Assembly: GCA_963728985.1 (NCBI GenBank)
Contig: CAVSME010000009.1
Location: 585,330 to 649,329, forward strand
DNA from: DASXAI01 sp963728985
GTDB lineage: Bacteria > Actinomycetota > Acidimicrobiia > Acidimicrobiales > Ilumatobacteraceae
Length of the DNA stretch: 64,000 bases
Direction: 5' to 3'
The position numbers and the translations under genes are program-made. The notes under the pieces are model-generated. The model had not been told where the DNA came from, did not search any database, and was given only the letters and a program-made list of their open reading frames with translations. This document shows, one piece after another, positions 26,573 to 38,254 of this stretch (the first letter of the stretch is position 1; every line of letters starts with the position of its first letter).

Positions 26573-27150
26573 TCAGTGCCCGTCGAGGGCGAGGTTCAGC
26601 TCGAGGACGTTCACGCCGGGCTCACCGAAGATGGCCCACTGGCGCCCGTTCGTGTGCCTGTCGATCGCCATGAGCACGTCGGCCACGGCCATGCCGCGGG
26701 CGGCGGCAACCCGGTCGGCTTGCAGCTTGGCATTGGCGACGGAGATCTCGGGGTCGAGCCCGGATCCCGAGGCGGTCACGGCGTCGACCGGCACCAGCTG
26801 CGTGGCCGGGAGCGAGTTCTCCTCACGGTACGCGGCCACCCGCTCCTCGATCGAGGCGAGGAAGTCGGGGTTGGTGGGGCCGAGATTGGAGAACGAACTG
26901 GCGAGTCCGTCGTAGCCGGTGCCCGCCGCCGACGGGCGGGGATGGAAGTACTTGGCATCGGCGAACCCCTGGCCGATCAGCCGGCTGCCCACCACCGTCC
27001 CGTCGACCTTGACCAGCGAGCCGTTGGCCTTGTCGTGGAACGCCACCTGGGCCACACCAGTGACGACGAGTGGATAGATCAGCCCACAGAGGACGGTGAA
27101 CACCACGATCCCGAGTATCGCGGGCCACAACTGACGAACGAAGGCACGCA

Positions 27151-27151
<1 letters not shown>
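26573..27151 (-). CDS. kdpC: KdpC subunit of the potassium-transporting ATPase
   Basis: A 192-residue subunit with one N-terminal membrane helix (LGIVVFTVLCGLIYPLVVTG) and a periplasm-side domain containing GSRLIGQGFADAKYFHPRPSA and the C-terminal ALDGH-type end. It stabilises the KdpA-KdpB complex. The ATG at 27151 shares its A with the kdpB stop; a GTG one codon earlier is also possible. Confidence 0.92.
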
Positions 27152-29259
<2,108 letters not shown>

Positions 29260-29267
29260 CCGGGGTC

Positions 29268-31028
29268 CTAGAGGCTGAGGTGCTCGACGATGGGGCCGAG
29301 CGCGAGGACGGGTAGGAACGTCAGGCCGGCGACGATGAGGATGACGCCGAGCACCAGGCCGCCGAACAGCGGCGTGTCGGTGGGGAACGTCCCGACGGTG
29401 ACCGGCACCTTCTGCTTGCGCACCAGCGAGCCGGCGATGGCCAGCACGGGGATGGCGAGGAAGAACCGGCCGATCAACATGCAGAAGCCCAGCGTCACCT
29501 GGTACCACTGGCTCGTCACGGTGAGCCCGGCGAAGGCCGAGCCGTTGTTGTTCGACGCCGATGCGTAGGCGTACACCATCTCGGTGAGGCCGTGAGCACC
29601 AGGGTTCAGCCGACCGGCGAGCGCCGTATCGAGCAGCACGGCCGCGCCGGCGAACACCACGACGATGGCGGGCATCGCCAGGATGTAGAGCACGACGAGC
29701 TTCATCTCCGGTGCCTGGATCTTCTTGCCGAGGAACTCCGGTGTTCGGCCCACCATCAGCCCGGCGATGAATACGGCCAGCAGGGCATTGATGAGCAAGC
29801 CGGCGAGCCCGACACCAGTACCGCCCGGCGACACCTCACCGAGCTTCATGTTGACGAGCGGGATCATCCCCCCGAGCGGTGTGAAGCTGTCATGGCCGGA
29901 GTCGACGGAACCGGTCGACGTGCCGGTGGTGGAGGCGGCGAAGACGCCCGAGGAGGCAGCGCCGAAGCGCACTTCTTTGCTCTCCAGGTTGCCGCCGCCC
30001 TGATCAGCGGCGATCGACTGGTCCACCCCTCGCCGGGCCAGTTCGATGTTGCCGTTCTGCTCGAACAGGCCCGCCATCATCGACGCCGAGAGCCACAGCA
30101 CGCCCATGACAACCAGCACCACTCGCCCCTGGCGCTTGCTTCCCACCATTTGCCCGTAGGTGATCGGGAACGCGAACCCGATCACCAGCAGGGCGAAGAT
30201 CTCGAGGATGTTGGTGAGCCGGGTCGGGTTCTCGAACGGGTGCGCTGAGTTCGAGTTGAAGAACCCACCGCCGTTCGTGCCGAGGTCCTTGATCGCCTCC
30301 TGGCTGGCCACCGGCCCACCAGGGATCTGCTGCTCGGTCACCGTCGAGGTCACGGTGTTGCCGGCGTCATCGGTGGTCTCCACCTGCACCGTCTGGTCGA
30401 GCGGCTTGGCCGTCGTGGACGATGTGAAGTTCTGGATCGCGCCCTGGCTGGCGAGCACGATCGCGATGACGAACGCGATGGGCAGCAGGATGCGCGTCGT
30501 CGTGCGGGTGAGGTCGACCCAGAAGTTCCCGATGGTGCGGCCCGTCCGGCGGGCGAGGCCGCGGATGAGGGCGACCACGATGCACATGCCGACGGCGGCC
30601 GAGACGAAGTTCTGGACGGCCAATCCGGCCATCTGCACCAGATGACCCATCGTCGACTCGCCAGCATAGGACTGCCAGTTCGTGTTGGTCGTGAAGCTGA
30701 CGGCAGTGTTCCACGCCATCTTGGGATCGACGTTGGGTAGGTCGTTGGCCAGCGGCAGCCACGTTTGCACCCGCTGGAACAGGTACAGCGCCAGCACGGA
30801 CACGACACTGAACGCCAGCAGCGAGACGGCGTAGATGTTCCAGCGCTGCTCCCGCTTCGGGTTCACGCGCAAGATCCGGTAGATCAGCCGCTCGACCGGC
30901 AGGAACACGCGATCCCCGGGGGCCTTGTCGCTGTCGTACACCTTGGCCATGTACTTGCCCAACGGATAGATGCACGCGAGCAGGGCGACGATCAGCACGC
31001 CCAGCGAAAGGAAGGCTGCAGCCGACAT
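29268..31028 (-). CDS. kdpA: KdpA potassium channel-like subunit
   Basis: A 586-residue membrane protein of the superfamily of K+ transporters, with ten helices and four degenerate selectivity-filter loops (FTTNTNWQSYAGE, DLGTNGGGFFNSNSAHPFEN, ASNNNGSAF and an earlier one). It is the K+-translocating subunit of KdpFABC. Its ATG at 31028 overlaps the kdpF stop by one base. Confidence 0.93.
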   Translation of the reverse strand: MSAAAFLSLGVLIVALLACIYPLGKYMAKVYDSDKAPGDRVFLPVERLIYRILRVNPKREQRWNIYAVSLLAFSVVSVLALYLFQRVQTWLPLANDLPNVDPKMAWNTAVSFTTNTNWQSYAGESTMGHLVQMAGLAVQNFVSAAVGMCIVVALIRGLARRTGRTIGNFWVDLTRTTTRILLPIAFVIAIVLASQGAIQNFTSSTTAKPLDQTVQVETTDDAGNTVTSTVTEQQIPGGPVASQEAIKDLGTNGGGFFNSNSAHPFENPTRLTNILEIFALLVIGFAFPITYGQMVGSKRQGRVVLVVMGVLWLSASMMAGLFEQNGNIELARRGVDQSIAADQGGGNLESKEVRFGAASSGVFAASTTGTSTGSVDSGHDSFTPLGGMIPLVNMKLGEVSPGGTGVGLAGLLINALLAVFIAGLMVGRTPEFLGKKIQAPEMKLVVLYILAMPAIVVVFAGAAVLLDTALAGRLNPGAHGLTEMVYAYASASNNNGSAFAGLTVTSQWYQVTLGFCMLIGRFFLAIPVLAIAGSLVRKQKVPVTVGTFPTDTPLFGGLVLGVILIVAGLTFLPVLALGPIVEHLSL

Positions 31029-31135
31029 CAGAATTTCTCCGGGAATACCAGAACCAGCACGAGCAGCACCAGCACGGCGACCGAGATGGCCAGCGCGATG
31101 TAGTTGTCCGTCGTTTGATCAGCGAGGACGAACAT
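31028..31135 (-). CDS. kdpF: KdpF small membrane subunit
   Basis: A 35-residue peptide, too short for routine gene finding, read on the minus strand from the ATG at 31135. A short polar head (MFVLADQTTDN) is followed by one membrane helix rich in Val and Leu and the tail VFPEKF, which is the conserved end of KdpF. KdpF stabilises the KdpABC complex. It sits exactly where KdpF is expected, with TGATG joining it to kdpA and ATG overlapping the previous small gene. Confidence 0.85.
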   Translation of the reverse strand: MFVLADQTTDNYIALAISVAVLVLLVLVLVFPEKF

Positions 31136-31302
31136 CACGACTCCACCACGTCATTCACGAGCTCGCGCTCCTCACCGGGCCTGCCCTCGACATCCTCCGG
31201 CAGGCGTGGATCGGGACCGATGATCCGGTCGCAGACGTGGACATAGCCGACGCACACGACGAAGAAGACGATGGTGATCACGACGAAGAGAAGATCCGCC
31301 AT
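31135..31302 (-). CDS. 55-residue single-span membrane peptide upstream of kdpF
   Basis: An unannotated-size ORF from the ATG at 31302, preceded by AAAGGA. The first 24 residues are hydrophobic (MADLLFVVITIVFFVVCVGY), then come a short basic stretch (HVCDRIIG) and an acidic tail. Its stop shares a base with the kdpF start (TGATG). Small membrane peptides with a MADLLF-like start often precede kdpFABC in actinobacteria; their role is unknown. Confidence 0.7.
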   Translation of the reverse strand: MADLLFVVITIVFFVVCVGYVHVCDRIIGPDPRLPEDVEGRPGEERELVNDVVES

Positions 31303-31313
31303 CACTGATCCTT

Positions 31314-32060
31314 TCAGGTCAACGGGTGGAGCGGTTGGGTGCGGGACGCGGCCACGGCGAGCTGATCGGCCAGGGCGACGGCGACCCGTCGCTGTGCCCG
31401 GCTCGTGCCGTGGTGGGGTTGAGGGACGAGCAGGAGACGGCCGAGTTCGCGCCCGCCGGCGACGACGGGCACGACCACGCCTGCCGGCGGCAGCGCGAAA
31501 CCACCGTGCTCGTAGGTCAGCGAGGACGCCGCGATCTGCCCGTCTCTGCCGAGGGGCGTGTACTGGTCATGGAACGGCGCCGGCTCGAACCGGGCGCCGG
31601 CCAGGTCCAGTTGGTCGAGGAGCGCCCGTCGAACGACGGGCCACACCTCATCCAAGTTGGCGCCGGCGGCGACGACCGCGGCGACGTCCTCCAGGTGCGC
31701 GGCGCCCTTGGCGTGCACCTGGAGTTCGTGGCGGCTGCCCTGGCGCAGCGTCGCCAACTGGCCGACGGCCACGCCCATGACCAGTAGTAGGACGGCGGCG
31801 ATGACGTCCTCGCGGTCATTGATCCGGAGGCTGTAGTACGGCTGGGTGTGGAAGTAGTCGAACGACAGAGCCGCCGCGATCGAGGTAACACCGCCAGCAA
31901 CGCGGCCACCGAACACCGCGGCCGCCACGACCACGAGAGCCAGCACCAACGCCACGTTCGCCGGGCCGAGCCAGTCCCGCAACGGCGCGAGCAATCCCCC
32001 GACTAGCACCGCCACGATCGCGCCGGCGGCGGCGAAGATCCGAGGTGACTCATCAGGCAC
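31314..32060 (-). CDS. DUF4118 (KdpD-like membrane sensor) protein without kinase domain
   Basis: A 248-residue protein. It has four membrane spans in residues 1-105 matching the KdpD DUF4118 domain (GVTSIAAALSFDYFHTQPYYSL is its hallmark, quoted up to 20 residues apart), then a GAF-like domain (about 115-235). There is no histidine-kinase core. It leads the kdp operon, 11 bases before the 55-residue peptide. It could be a second input that pairs with KdpD, or a decoy for its dimerisation. KdpD in this genome already has its own DUF4118 and GAF parts. Confidence 0.75.
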   Translation of the reverse strand: MPDESPRIFAAAGAIVAVLVGGLLAPLRDWLGPANVALVLALVVVAAAVFGGRVAGGVTSIAAALSFDYFHTQPYYSLRINDREDVIAAVLLLVMGVAVGQLATLRQGSRHELQVHAKGAAHLEDVAAVVAAGANLDEVWPVVRRALLDQLDLAGARFEPAPFHDQYTPLGRDGQIAASSLTYEHGGFALPPAGVVVPVVAGGRELGRLLLVPQPHHGTSRAQRRVAVALADQLAVAASRTQPLHPLT

Positions 32061-32098
32061 GGCAGTGATCCTGACGACCGGCGACGGGGCCGAGAAGG

Positions 32099-32138
32099 GC
32101 CTTAACGCGTTCTTATCGCCGCCTGCTCTCTTCTTAAC
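32099..32138. promoter_or_regulatory. candidate KdpE operator: phased direct repeats
   Basis: Upstream of the first gene of the kdp operon (start 32060) are GCCTTAAC (32099-32106), TTCTTATC (32110-32117) and TTCTTAAC (32131-32138) on the plus strand. Their starts are 11 and 21 bases apart, one and two helical turns. OmpR-family regulators bind such direct repeats, and the AT-rich patch stands out from the GC-rich surroundings. The rest of the 175-base gap (32061-32235) shows nothing else. Confidence 0.45.
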
Positions 32139-32235
32139 GTCTTCTCGACGGCCGCGGCTGGGTGTTCCTCGTGGCGCTCAGCATCTCGTGTCCTGCGGTG
32201 ATCGACCGCTGACTCGACGACAGCTATCCGCGATC

Positions 32236-32979
32236 TCAAACTGGCTTGGCGGTGCCGCCCGACGTCGCTTCGGCTTTCGTGGAGAGAACCTCGCGGGCCT
32301 GTTCCGCGGCGCTCGTGATGCTCTCGCCGACGAAGTCGAGGAAACGCGCGATGCTCTCGAGGCGGACGGCGGCCGGGGTGTCGGGGCCGAGGATGGCCAC
32401 GCCCTGCCGTGCGGTGTCGGCGAGCTGGGCGTTGTCCCGGGCGCTGCGCATCATCGACTGGTACCAGAGGTCGTCGTCGACGACGTAGTGCTCGCGGCGG
32501 CGTTCGTCTCGTTCCCGGCGGACGAGGTCCAGGCGTTCGAGGAAGGTGATCGCTTTGGAGATGGACGCCGGGCTGACCTGGAGACGCTGGACGAGTTCGG
32601 ACGCGGTGAGGCTGCCGGAGTCGGTGGTGTAGAGGCAGGCCAGCACCCGGGACATCATCTTGGGCAGGCCCGATTGCATGACGACAGTCGTGAACATCTC
32701 CTCGTACTCGCTCACGGCCTCGGCGTCGCGTCCGTGGCCGTGCGACGGCGCCTCCGACCCCTGGGCCGCGGCGTGCCTGCGCCGGTGGGCGCGGCGTCCG
32801 GTGGCGCGGTGGGCCAGGTCGGCGCGGTACGCGGTTGGGCCGCCGTTTCGCATCACTTCACGCGTGACCGTCGAGGTAGGGCGGTCGAGACGTCGAGCGA
32901 CCTCCGCGTAGGCGAGGCCGTCGGCGAGCCCCAGCGCGATCTGCTGGCGTTCCTGCTGGGTGAGCCTGCCTCCCGGCAT
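32236..32979 (-). CDS. GbsR/MarR-like regulator with an N-terminal IS30-type HTH
   Basis: A 247-residue protein with two DNA-binding modules. Residues 1-50 (LTQQERQQIALGLADGLAYA, RPTSTVTREVMRNGG) form the helix-turn-helix seen at the start of IS30-family transposases and some regulators. Residues 90-200 are a winged helix of the GbsR/MarR type (SRVLACLYTTDSGSLTASEL, VSPASISKAITFLERLDL). It is divergent from the DUF4097-ABC operon and very likely represses it in response to a compound the exporter handles. Confidence 0.8.
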   Translation of the reverse strand: MPGGRLTQQERQQIALGLADGLAYAEVARRLDRPTSTVTREVMRNGGPTAYRADLAHRATGRRAHRRRHAAAQGSEAPSHGHGRDAEAVSEYEEMFTTVVMQSGLPKMMSRVLACLYTTDSGSLTASELVQRLQVSPASISKAITFLERLDLVRRERDERRREHYVVDDDLWYQSMMRSARDNAQLADTARQGVAILGPDTPAAVRLESIARFLDFVGESITSAAEQAREVLSTKAEATSGGTAKPV

Positions 32980-33031
32980 GCGATCTCCTTCGTCGGTCTG
33001 CTGCCGCCAGCATAGCGTTCACGCTCATTCG

Positions 33032-33085
33032 ATTGCAACGACAGTGCCCGCCGTCCGTTGCATTACCAATGGGACCATTGCAATG
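33032..33085. promoter_or_regulatory. candidate operators for the GbsR/MarR-like regulator
   Basis: The 219-base divergent gap (32980-33198) is AT-rich for this window and repeats a TTGCA(A/T) core: ATTGCAACG at 33032-33040, its near-inverse CGTTGCATT at 33056-33064, the perfect palindrome CATTGCAATG at 33076-33085, and AATGCAACG at 33149-33157. The repeats suit the two DNA-binding modules of the adjacent regulator. Confidence 0.45.
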
Positions 33086-33198
33086 ATTCTTGCACTATGA
33101 GCTGGCTATCTGCCTCTGTCACGCCACATAGATGTTGATATCTTTCTGAATGCAACGTAGCGTTTCAAATGTAGGAAACACACGCACAGGAGAAGACC

Positions 33199-33867
33199 AT
33201 GCAGAGATTCGACACCCCCGCTCCGATCACCGCCGTCCTCGACATCCCCGCCGCGCGCGTCCAACTCCTCGCCGCCGACCGCACCGACACGACGGTCGAG
33301 GTCCTGGCGGCAAACGCGTCGAAGGGGCGCGACGTGAAGGCGGCGGAGCAGGCCACGGTGGGATACGTCGACGGTGTCCTGCGGATCGAGGCCCCGGCGG
33401 CGAAGAGCCAGTACTTCGGGCCCTCCGGGTCCGTCGAGGTGACCATCCAGCTGCCTGCCGGCTCGAGCATCGAGGCGAAGGCGTCCTTCGCGGACTTCCG
33501 CGGCGTCGGACGACTCGGCGACGTCGCCTGCGAGGCGTACGGCCCGGTCGAGATCGACGAGGCCGCGAGCGTCCGCGTGGCCGCCTACGTCGGCGACGTC
33601 ACGGTCCGCCGCCTTACCGGCCCCGCCGAGATCAGCACCCAAAAGGGAAACATCCACATCGCCCAGGCCACCTCCGACGCGGTCGTGCTGCGCACCCAGA
33701 TGGGCGACGTGACGGTCGGCGCCGCCCACGGCGTTTCCGCCTCCCTGGACGCCGGGACCCGCTACGGCCGGATTCACAACACGCTGAAGAACACCGAAGC
33801 CGCCGCGGCCGGCCTGAACATCCATGCGACCACCGACATGGGCGACATTGTCGCCCGCAGCCTCTGA
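33199..33867 (+). CDS. DUF4097-family beta-helix-like protein
   Basis: A 222-residue protein of short beta-strand repeats (ISTQKGNIHIAQATSDAVVL, THMGD-like turns such as TQMGDVTVGAAHG and TTDMGDIVARSL) matching DUF4097, a putative adhesin-like or cell-envelope stress family, here without a signal peptide. AGGAGA ahead of the ATG at 33199 supports the start. It is followed after 12 bases by the ABC exporter genes. In actinobacteria this gene, a GbsR/MarR-like regulator and a DrrAB transporter are a recurring trio. Confidence 0.75.
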   Translation: MQRFDTPAPITAVLDIPAARVQLLAADRTDTTVEVLAANASKGRDVKAAEQATVGYVDGVLRIEAPAAKSQYFGPSGSVEVTIQLPAGSSIEAKASFADFRGVGRLGDVACEAYGPVEIDEAASVRVAAYVGDVTVRRLTGPAEISTQKGNIHIAQATSDAVVLRTQMGDVTVGAAHGVSASLDAGTRYGRIHNTLKNTEAAAAGLNIHATTDMGDIVARSL

Positions 33868-33879
33868 GGAGCATCCATC

Positions 33880-34838
<959 letters not shown>

Positions 34839-34842
<4 letters not shown>

Positions 34843-35627
34843 GCTCCCTCTCCCTCGCCGTACGCGACTCGTCCACGATGCTGCGCCGCAACCTCCTGCA
34901 CGCACGGCGCTATCCGTCCCTCACCCTCAGCCTGTTGCTCACCCCGATCATGCTGCTGTTGCTCTTCGTCTACATCTTCGGCGACACGATCAGCGCCGGC
35001 ATCGGCGGCGGTGCGGACCGCTCCGACTACATCGCGTATTTGGTCCCGGGTCTGTTGCTGATGACCATCGGCAGCACCGTGGTCGGCACCGCGGTGTCCG
35101 TGACCAACGACATGACCGAGGGCATCATCGCCCGCTTCCGCACAATGGCGATCCACCGCAGTTCGGTCCTTGTCGGGCATGTCGTCGGCAGCGTCCTGCA
35201 GTCGATCATGAGCGTCGTCTTCGTCGGCGCCGTCGCCGTGGCCATCGGCTTCCGGTCCACGAATGCCGACGTCCTGGAGTGGTTGGCGGCGTTCGGACTG
35301 CTCGTGTTCTTCGCCATGGCGCTCACCTGGGTCGCCGTCGGCCTGGGCCTCATCAGCCCCAACGCCGAGGCCGCCAGCAACAACGCGATGCCGTTGATCC
35401 TGCTGCCGCTCATCTCCAGCGCCTTCGTCCCCGTCGACGCTATGCCCGGCTGGTTCCAGCCGATCGCCGAGTACCAACCGTTCACGCCCGCGATCGAAAC
35501 CCTCCGGGGCCTGCTGCTCGGCAGCGAGATCGGCCACAACGGGTGGCTCGCCGTCGTCTGGTGCCTGGGTCTCGCGGTGCTCGGGTACTTCTGGTCGACC
35601 TCGACATTCAACCGCGACCCCAAGTAG
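34839..35627 (+). CDS. DrrB-like ABC-2 permease
   Basis: A 262-residue ABC-2 membrane protein with six spans and the family segment NDMTEGIIARFRTMAIHRSSVL, here quoted in part, and the C-terminal LPLISSAFVPVDAMPGWFQPI. It pairs with the preceding ATPase. Regulation by the divergent GbsR/MarR-like protein is inferred from position. Confidence 0.87.
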
Positions 35628-35665
35628 CCGCTTCGAGCGGGGGCGCACACGTCAAGGCGAAGACG

Positions 35666-35687
35666 GACCTTGACGATCGCCAAGGTC
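35666..35687. terminator. terminator-like hairpin after the DrrAB genes
   Basis: GACCTTG (35666-35672) and CAAGGTC (35681-35687) form a 7-bp stem with an 8-base loop in the 94-base gap between convergent genes. No T-run follows. Confidence 0.35.
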
Positions 35688-35721
35688 AGGTAGAGCAGCG
35701 TGTTGACCGCCACGAAGGTGC

Positions 35722-36345
35722 TCAGGCGCCTTGCTGCTCCAGCAGCTGCACGATCACGGCCTGCTGCTCCTTGGCCTCCGGCGAGCCGCTCCCGCCCCGG
35801 CCCGTCGTCTGCGTCGCCAGCTTCATCGGTGTGGAGCCGGACTTGTTCGGGAGGCTCGCGTCCGCACCGCCGTCGAGCAGCGCACGCACGGCCGGGGCAC
35901 AGCGAGTGCGCACCGCCCGATGCAGCGGGGCGACACCGCTCTTGTCCATCGCGTTGGGATCGGCACCGGCGGCGATGAGCGCGGCGATCACGGCGGCTTG
36001 GGCCGCCGGATTCCATGCGTCCGAGCCGGGGACGCCATCGGCGGCGTAGTGCAACGGCTGCGCGCCCCGGCGGTTCTGGGCGCCGACATCGGCGCCGAGC
36101 GTCACCAGCCGGCCCACCAGATCAGGCTCGTACGCCGCGGCGGCGATGTGCAACGCGGTGTCGCCGACGTACACGTAGTGGTTGATGTCGTTGAGGTAGT
36201 ACGTCGACGCCTGTTGCCGGGTGGCACCGACGTCGACCGATGCGCTCGCCAGGGCGGGCGACACCTCCAGCATCCGCGCCACTTTGTCCGCGTCGCGTAC
36301 TGCGATCGCTCGCACCAATTCCAGCAACGCACGCTCAGAGGCCAT
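35722..36345 (-). CDS. ankyrin-repeat protein
   Basis: A 207-residue protein made of about four ankyrin repeats (YVGDTALHIAAAAYEPDLVGRL, NRRGAQPLHYAAD, DKSGVAPLHRAVRTRCAPAVRALLDGGAD, each quoted in part). The first repeat includes a longer loop with tyrosines (STYYLNDINHYVY). It is presumably a cytosolic protein-protein interaction module. The start is the ATG at 36345, 26 bases after the dioxygenase gene on the same strand, so the two may be one operon. Confidence 0.8.
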   Translation of the reverse strand: MASERALLELVRAIAVRDADKVARMLEVSPALASASVDVGATRQQASTYYLNDINHYVYVGDTALHIAAAAYEPDLVGRLVTLGADVGAQNRRGAQPLHYAADGVPGSDAWNPAAQAAVIAALIAAGADPNAMDKSGVAPLHRAVRTRCAPAVRALLDGGADASLPNKSGSTPMKLATQTTGRGGSGSPEAKEQQAVIVQLLEQQGA

Positions 36346-36371
36346 CGCCGGCCAACAGTATGCGGCCCTGC

Positions 36372-37373
36372 TCAGGTCGCGGCGCTGCGCATCCGAGCGG
36401 CGCGGTCTTGCACCCACACCGCACCCCTGACCACCGCGGCACGCGGGACGTCGGCCGCGAACCGGACGAGCTTGTGGGCCCGCCGCTTCTCCCCCAGCAG
36501 CTGGATGAGGAACTGTCGCCGCTCGGCGGGCGGGACGACGTCGATCGTCTCGATCAGCTCTCGCATCTCCCCAACCGGCATGGCGTCGCACCCAGCAGCG
36601 TCGAACGTGGCCCAGAGCTGCTGGTAGACCTGCGGCGCGTTGGAGAGCATGAGCGCCTTCCTCACGCCGCCCGAGGCGAGGCGCTGGCGCGAGATGACGA
36701 CGTCTTTCCCCACCATCCGGCACGACAGCGCCACTCGTTCCGTGTCAGCGTCCTGCGTGCGGTGAACCATGTCGCCGCGCATCACCAAGAGGTCGCCGGC
36801 GGCGAGGTGGGGTGTCGTGCCCAGATCGTCGAAATCCTTGGGCATCAAGTGCACCGCGCCCGTCTCATCGCTCAACCACCACAAGCGACCGCCGGCCTCC
36901 TGCAGGTGGCACGCACCCCGATGCCGCATCAACCGGTAGGAATTCGGCGCGTCCCGCTCGAGAACGTCATACGGGATGAGGCGCACGTTCGAGCGGCTCT
37001 CGTCCGGCTTCACGATCGGCATGTAGAAGTTCAGGTAGTCGTCGTGGTTCTGGAAGATGAAGTAGCTCTCGTGGTCCTGGTGCCACGGGAAGCTCACTCC
37101 GGTCGCCGTCCCCGTTTCGAAGTACGCCGAACCGGCGCTGACGTGGACGTTCAAGGTGGTCGTCGCGTTGATCTCCGCCAGCGCCTTCTCGATCTTGGGC
37201 CCGACGATCGCCTCCGCCTCCGGCGATACGGTCTTCAGGGGGTAGTTCTTGTTGGCCTGGACCTGCGACGTGGAGGTGTCGCGACGCAGCGCCACCATCT
37301 CGTCGTCCGACAGGAAGCCCTTGGTGACGACGAAGCCACGGGTGTCGAGATCGGTCCAGGCCACTTGGGTCAC
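36372..37373 (-). CDS. phytanoyl-CoA dioxygenase (PhyH)-family oxygenase
   Basis: A 333-residue Fe(II)/2-oxoglutarate-dependent oxygenase. The facial triad is visible as HQD in FPWHQDHESYF and the distal His in GDMVHRTQD, within a cupin-like core (about 90-240). Members hydroxylate unactivated carbons of fatty acids, amino acids or natural products; the substrate is not clear. The start is the GTG at 37373, with AGAGGAC at a good distance ahead; upstream in-frame sequence is arginine-rich and not family-like. Confidence 0.8.
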   Translation of the reverse strand: MTQVAWTDLDTRGFVVTKGFLSDDEMVALRRDTSTSQVQANKNYPLKTVSPEAEAIVGPKIEKALAEINATTTLNVHVSAGSAYFETGTATGVSFPWHQDHESYFIFQNHDDYLNFYMPIVKPDESRSNVRLIPYDVLERDAPNSYRLMRHRGACHLQEAGGRLWWLSDETGAVHLMPKDFDDLGTTPHLAAGDLLVMRGDMVHRTQDADTERVALSCRMVGKDVVISRQRLASGGVRKALMLSNAPQVYQQLWATFDAAGCDAMPVGEMRELIETIDVVPPAERRQFLIQLLGEKRRAHKLVRFAADVPRAAVVRGAVWVQDRAARMRSAAT

Positions 37374-37636
37374 GTGTCGTCCTCTCGATCGGCGCCGATG
37401 CCCATCGGTCGATTCCCCTGTCTGCCCACCGCCGCCTCGTTCGCATTCCGGCAAGCACCTGGCCACGTCGGAAGAGCACGAACCTCACCGTCACGCCGGC
37501 GGCGCCGCCAACTCTACCGGTTCGAACGCCGTCGCGTTGGGGCGACCGAACCCGCTTGTTCCGCCGCTTCGGGTGTTGACCAGCGCCAGCCCGACGCGCG
37601 ACGGTCGTCCCTGGACGACAACCCGTGGAGGCCGTC

Positions 37637-38254
37637 ATGAGTGCCGTCGACCTGAAGCTCGAGGCCATCGTCATCCCCGTGTCAGATGTCGACCGCGCCA
37701 AGGCGTTCTACGAGGGCCTCGGGTGGCGGCTGGACGCCGACATCGGCGGCGGCGCCTTGCGGATCGTCCAGCTCAATCCCCCCGGCTCCGGGTGCTCGGT
37801 CCAGTTCGGGACCGGACTCACGTCAGCGACCCCTGGCTCGGCCCAGAGCCTCCTCGTCGTCGACGACATCGAGGCAGCCCACAACGACCTCGCCGCCAAC
37901 GGCGTCGACGCCGAGGTCTTCCACGACGCCGGCGGCGGCTACAACCGCTTCGACCCCGCCGCCCGGGCCAGCGGTCCCGATCCGGAGCGGCGGACCTACG
38001 CCTCGTTCGCCGAGTTCAAGGACCCGGACGGCAACACGTGGCAGCTGCAGGAGATCACCAGCCGGCTGCCCGGCCGCGTGGACCCGGGACCGACGTCGTT
38101 CACCTCCACCGGCGAGCTCGTGCAAGCCCTCAAGCGGGCGGCGGCGGCGCACGGCGAGCACGAGAAGCGCACGGGCCAGGCCGATGAGAACTGGCCCGAG
38201 TGGTACGCCGCCTACATGGTGGCGGAGCAGTCCGGCGCCGAGCTTCCGTCCTGA
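37637..38254 (+). CDS. VOC/glyoxalase-like protein
   Basis: A 205-residue vicinal-oxygen-chelate protein: VIPVSDVDRAKAFYEGLGWRL at the start (quoted in part) and FKDPDGNTWQLQEI at the end of the fold, with a C-terminal extension (RTGQADENWPEWYAAYMVAEQ) that recurs in actinobacterial relatives. GGAGG before the ATG at 37637 decides the start. It overlaps the flavoprotein gene downstream. Confidence 0.8.
   Translation: MSAVDLKLEAIVIPVSDVDRAKAFYEGLGWRLDADIGGGALRIVQLNPPGSGCSVQFGTGLTSATPGSAQSLLVVDDIEAAHNDLAANGVDAEVFHDAGGGYNRFDPAARASGPDPERRTYASFAEFKDPDGNTWQLQEITSRLPGRVDPGPTSFTSTGELVQALKRAAAAHGEHEKRTGQADENWPEWYAAYMVAEQSGAELPS

Noticed and set aside
32830..32979. IS30 transposase fragment at the start of the GbsR/MarR-like gene
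   Set aside because: The helix-turn-helix is in frame with the winged helix, there is no DDE domain or terminal inverted repeat, and the fused form makes sense as a regulator.
33071..33085. GGGACCATTGCAATG upstream of the DUF4097 gene as a DosR-like box
   Set aside because: Only the left arm matches; the rest belongs to the TTGCAA repeat set, and there is no GGTCCC arm.
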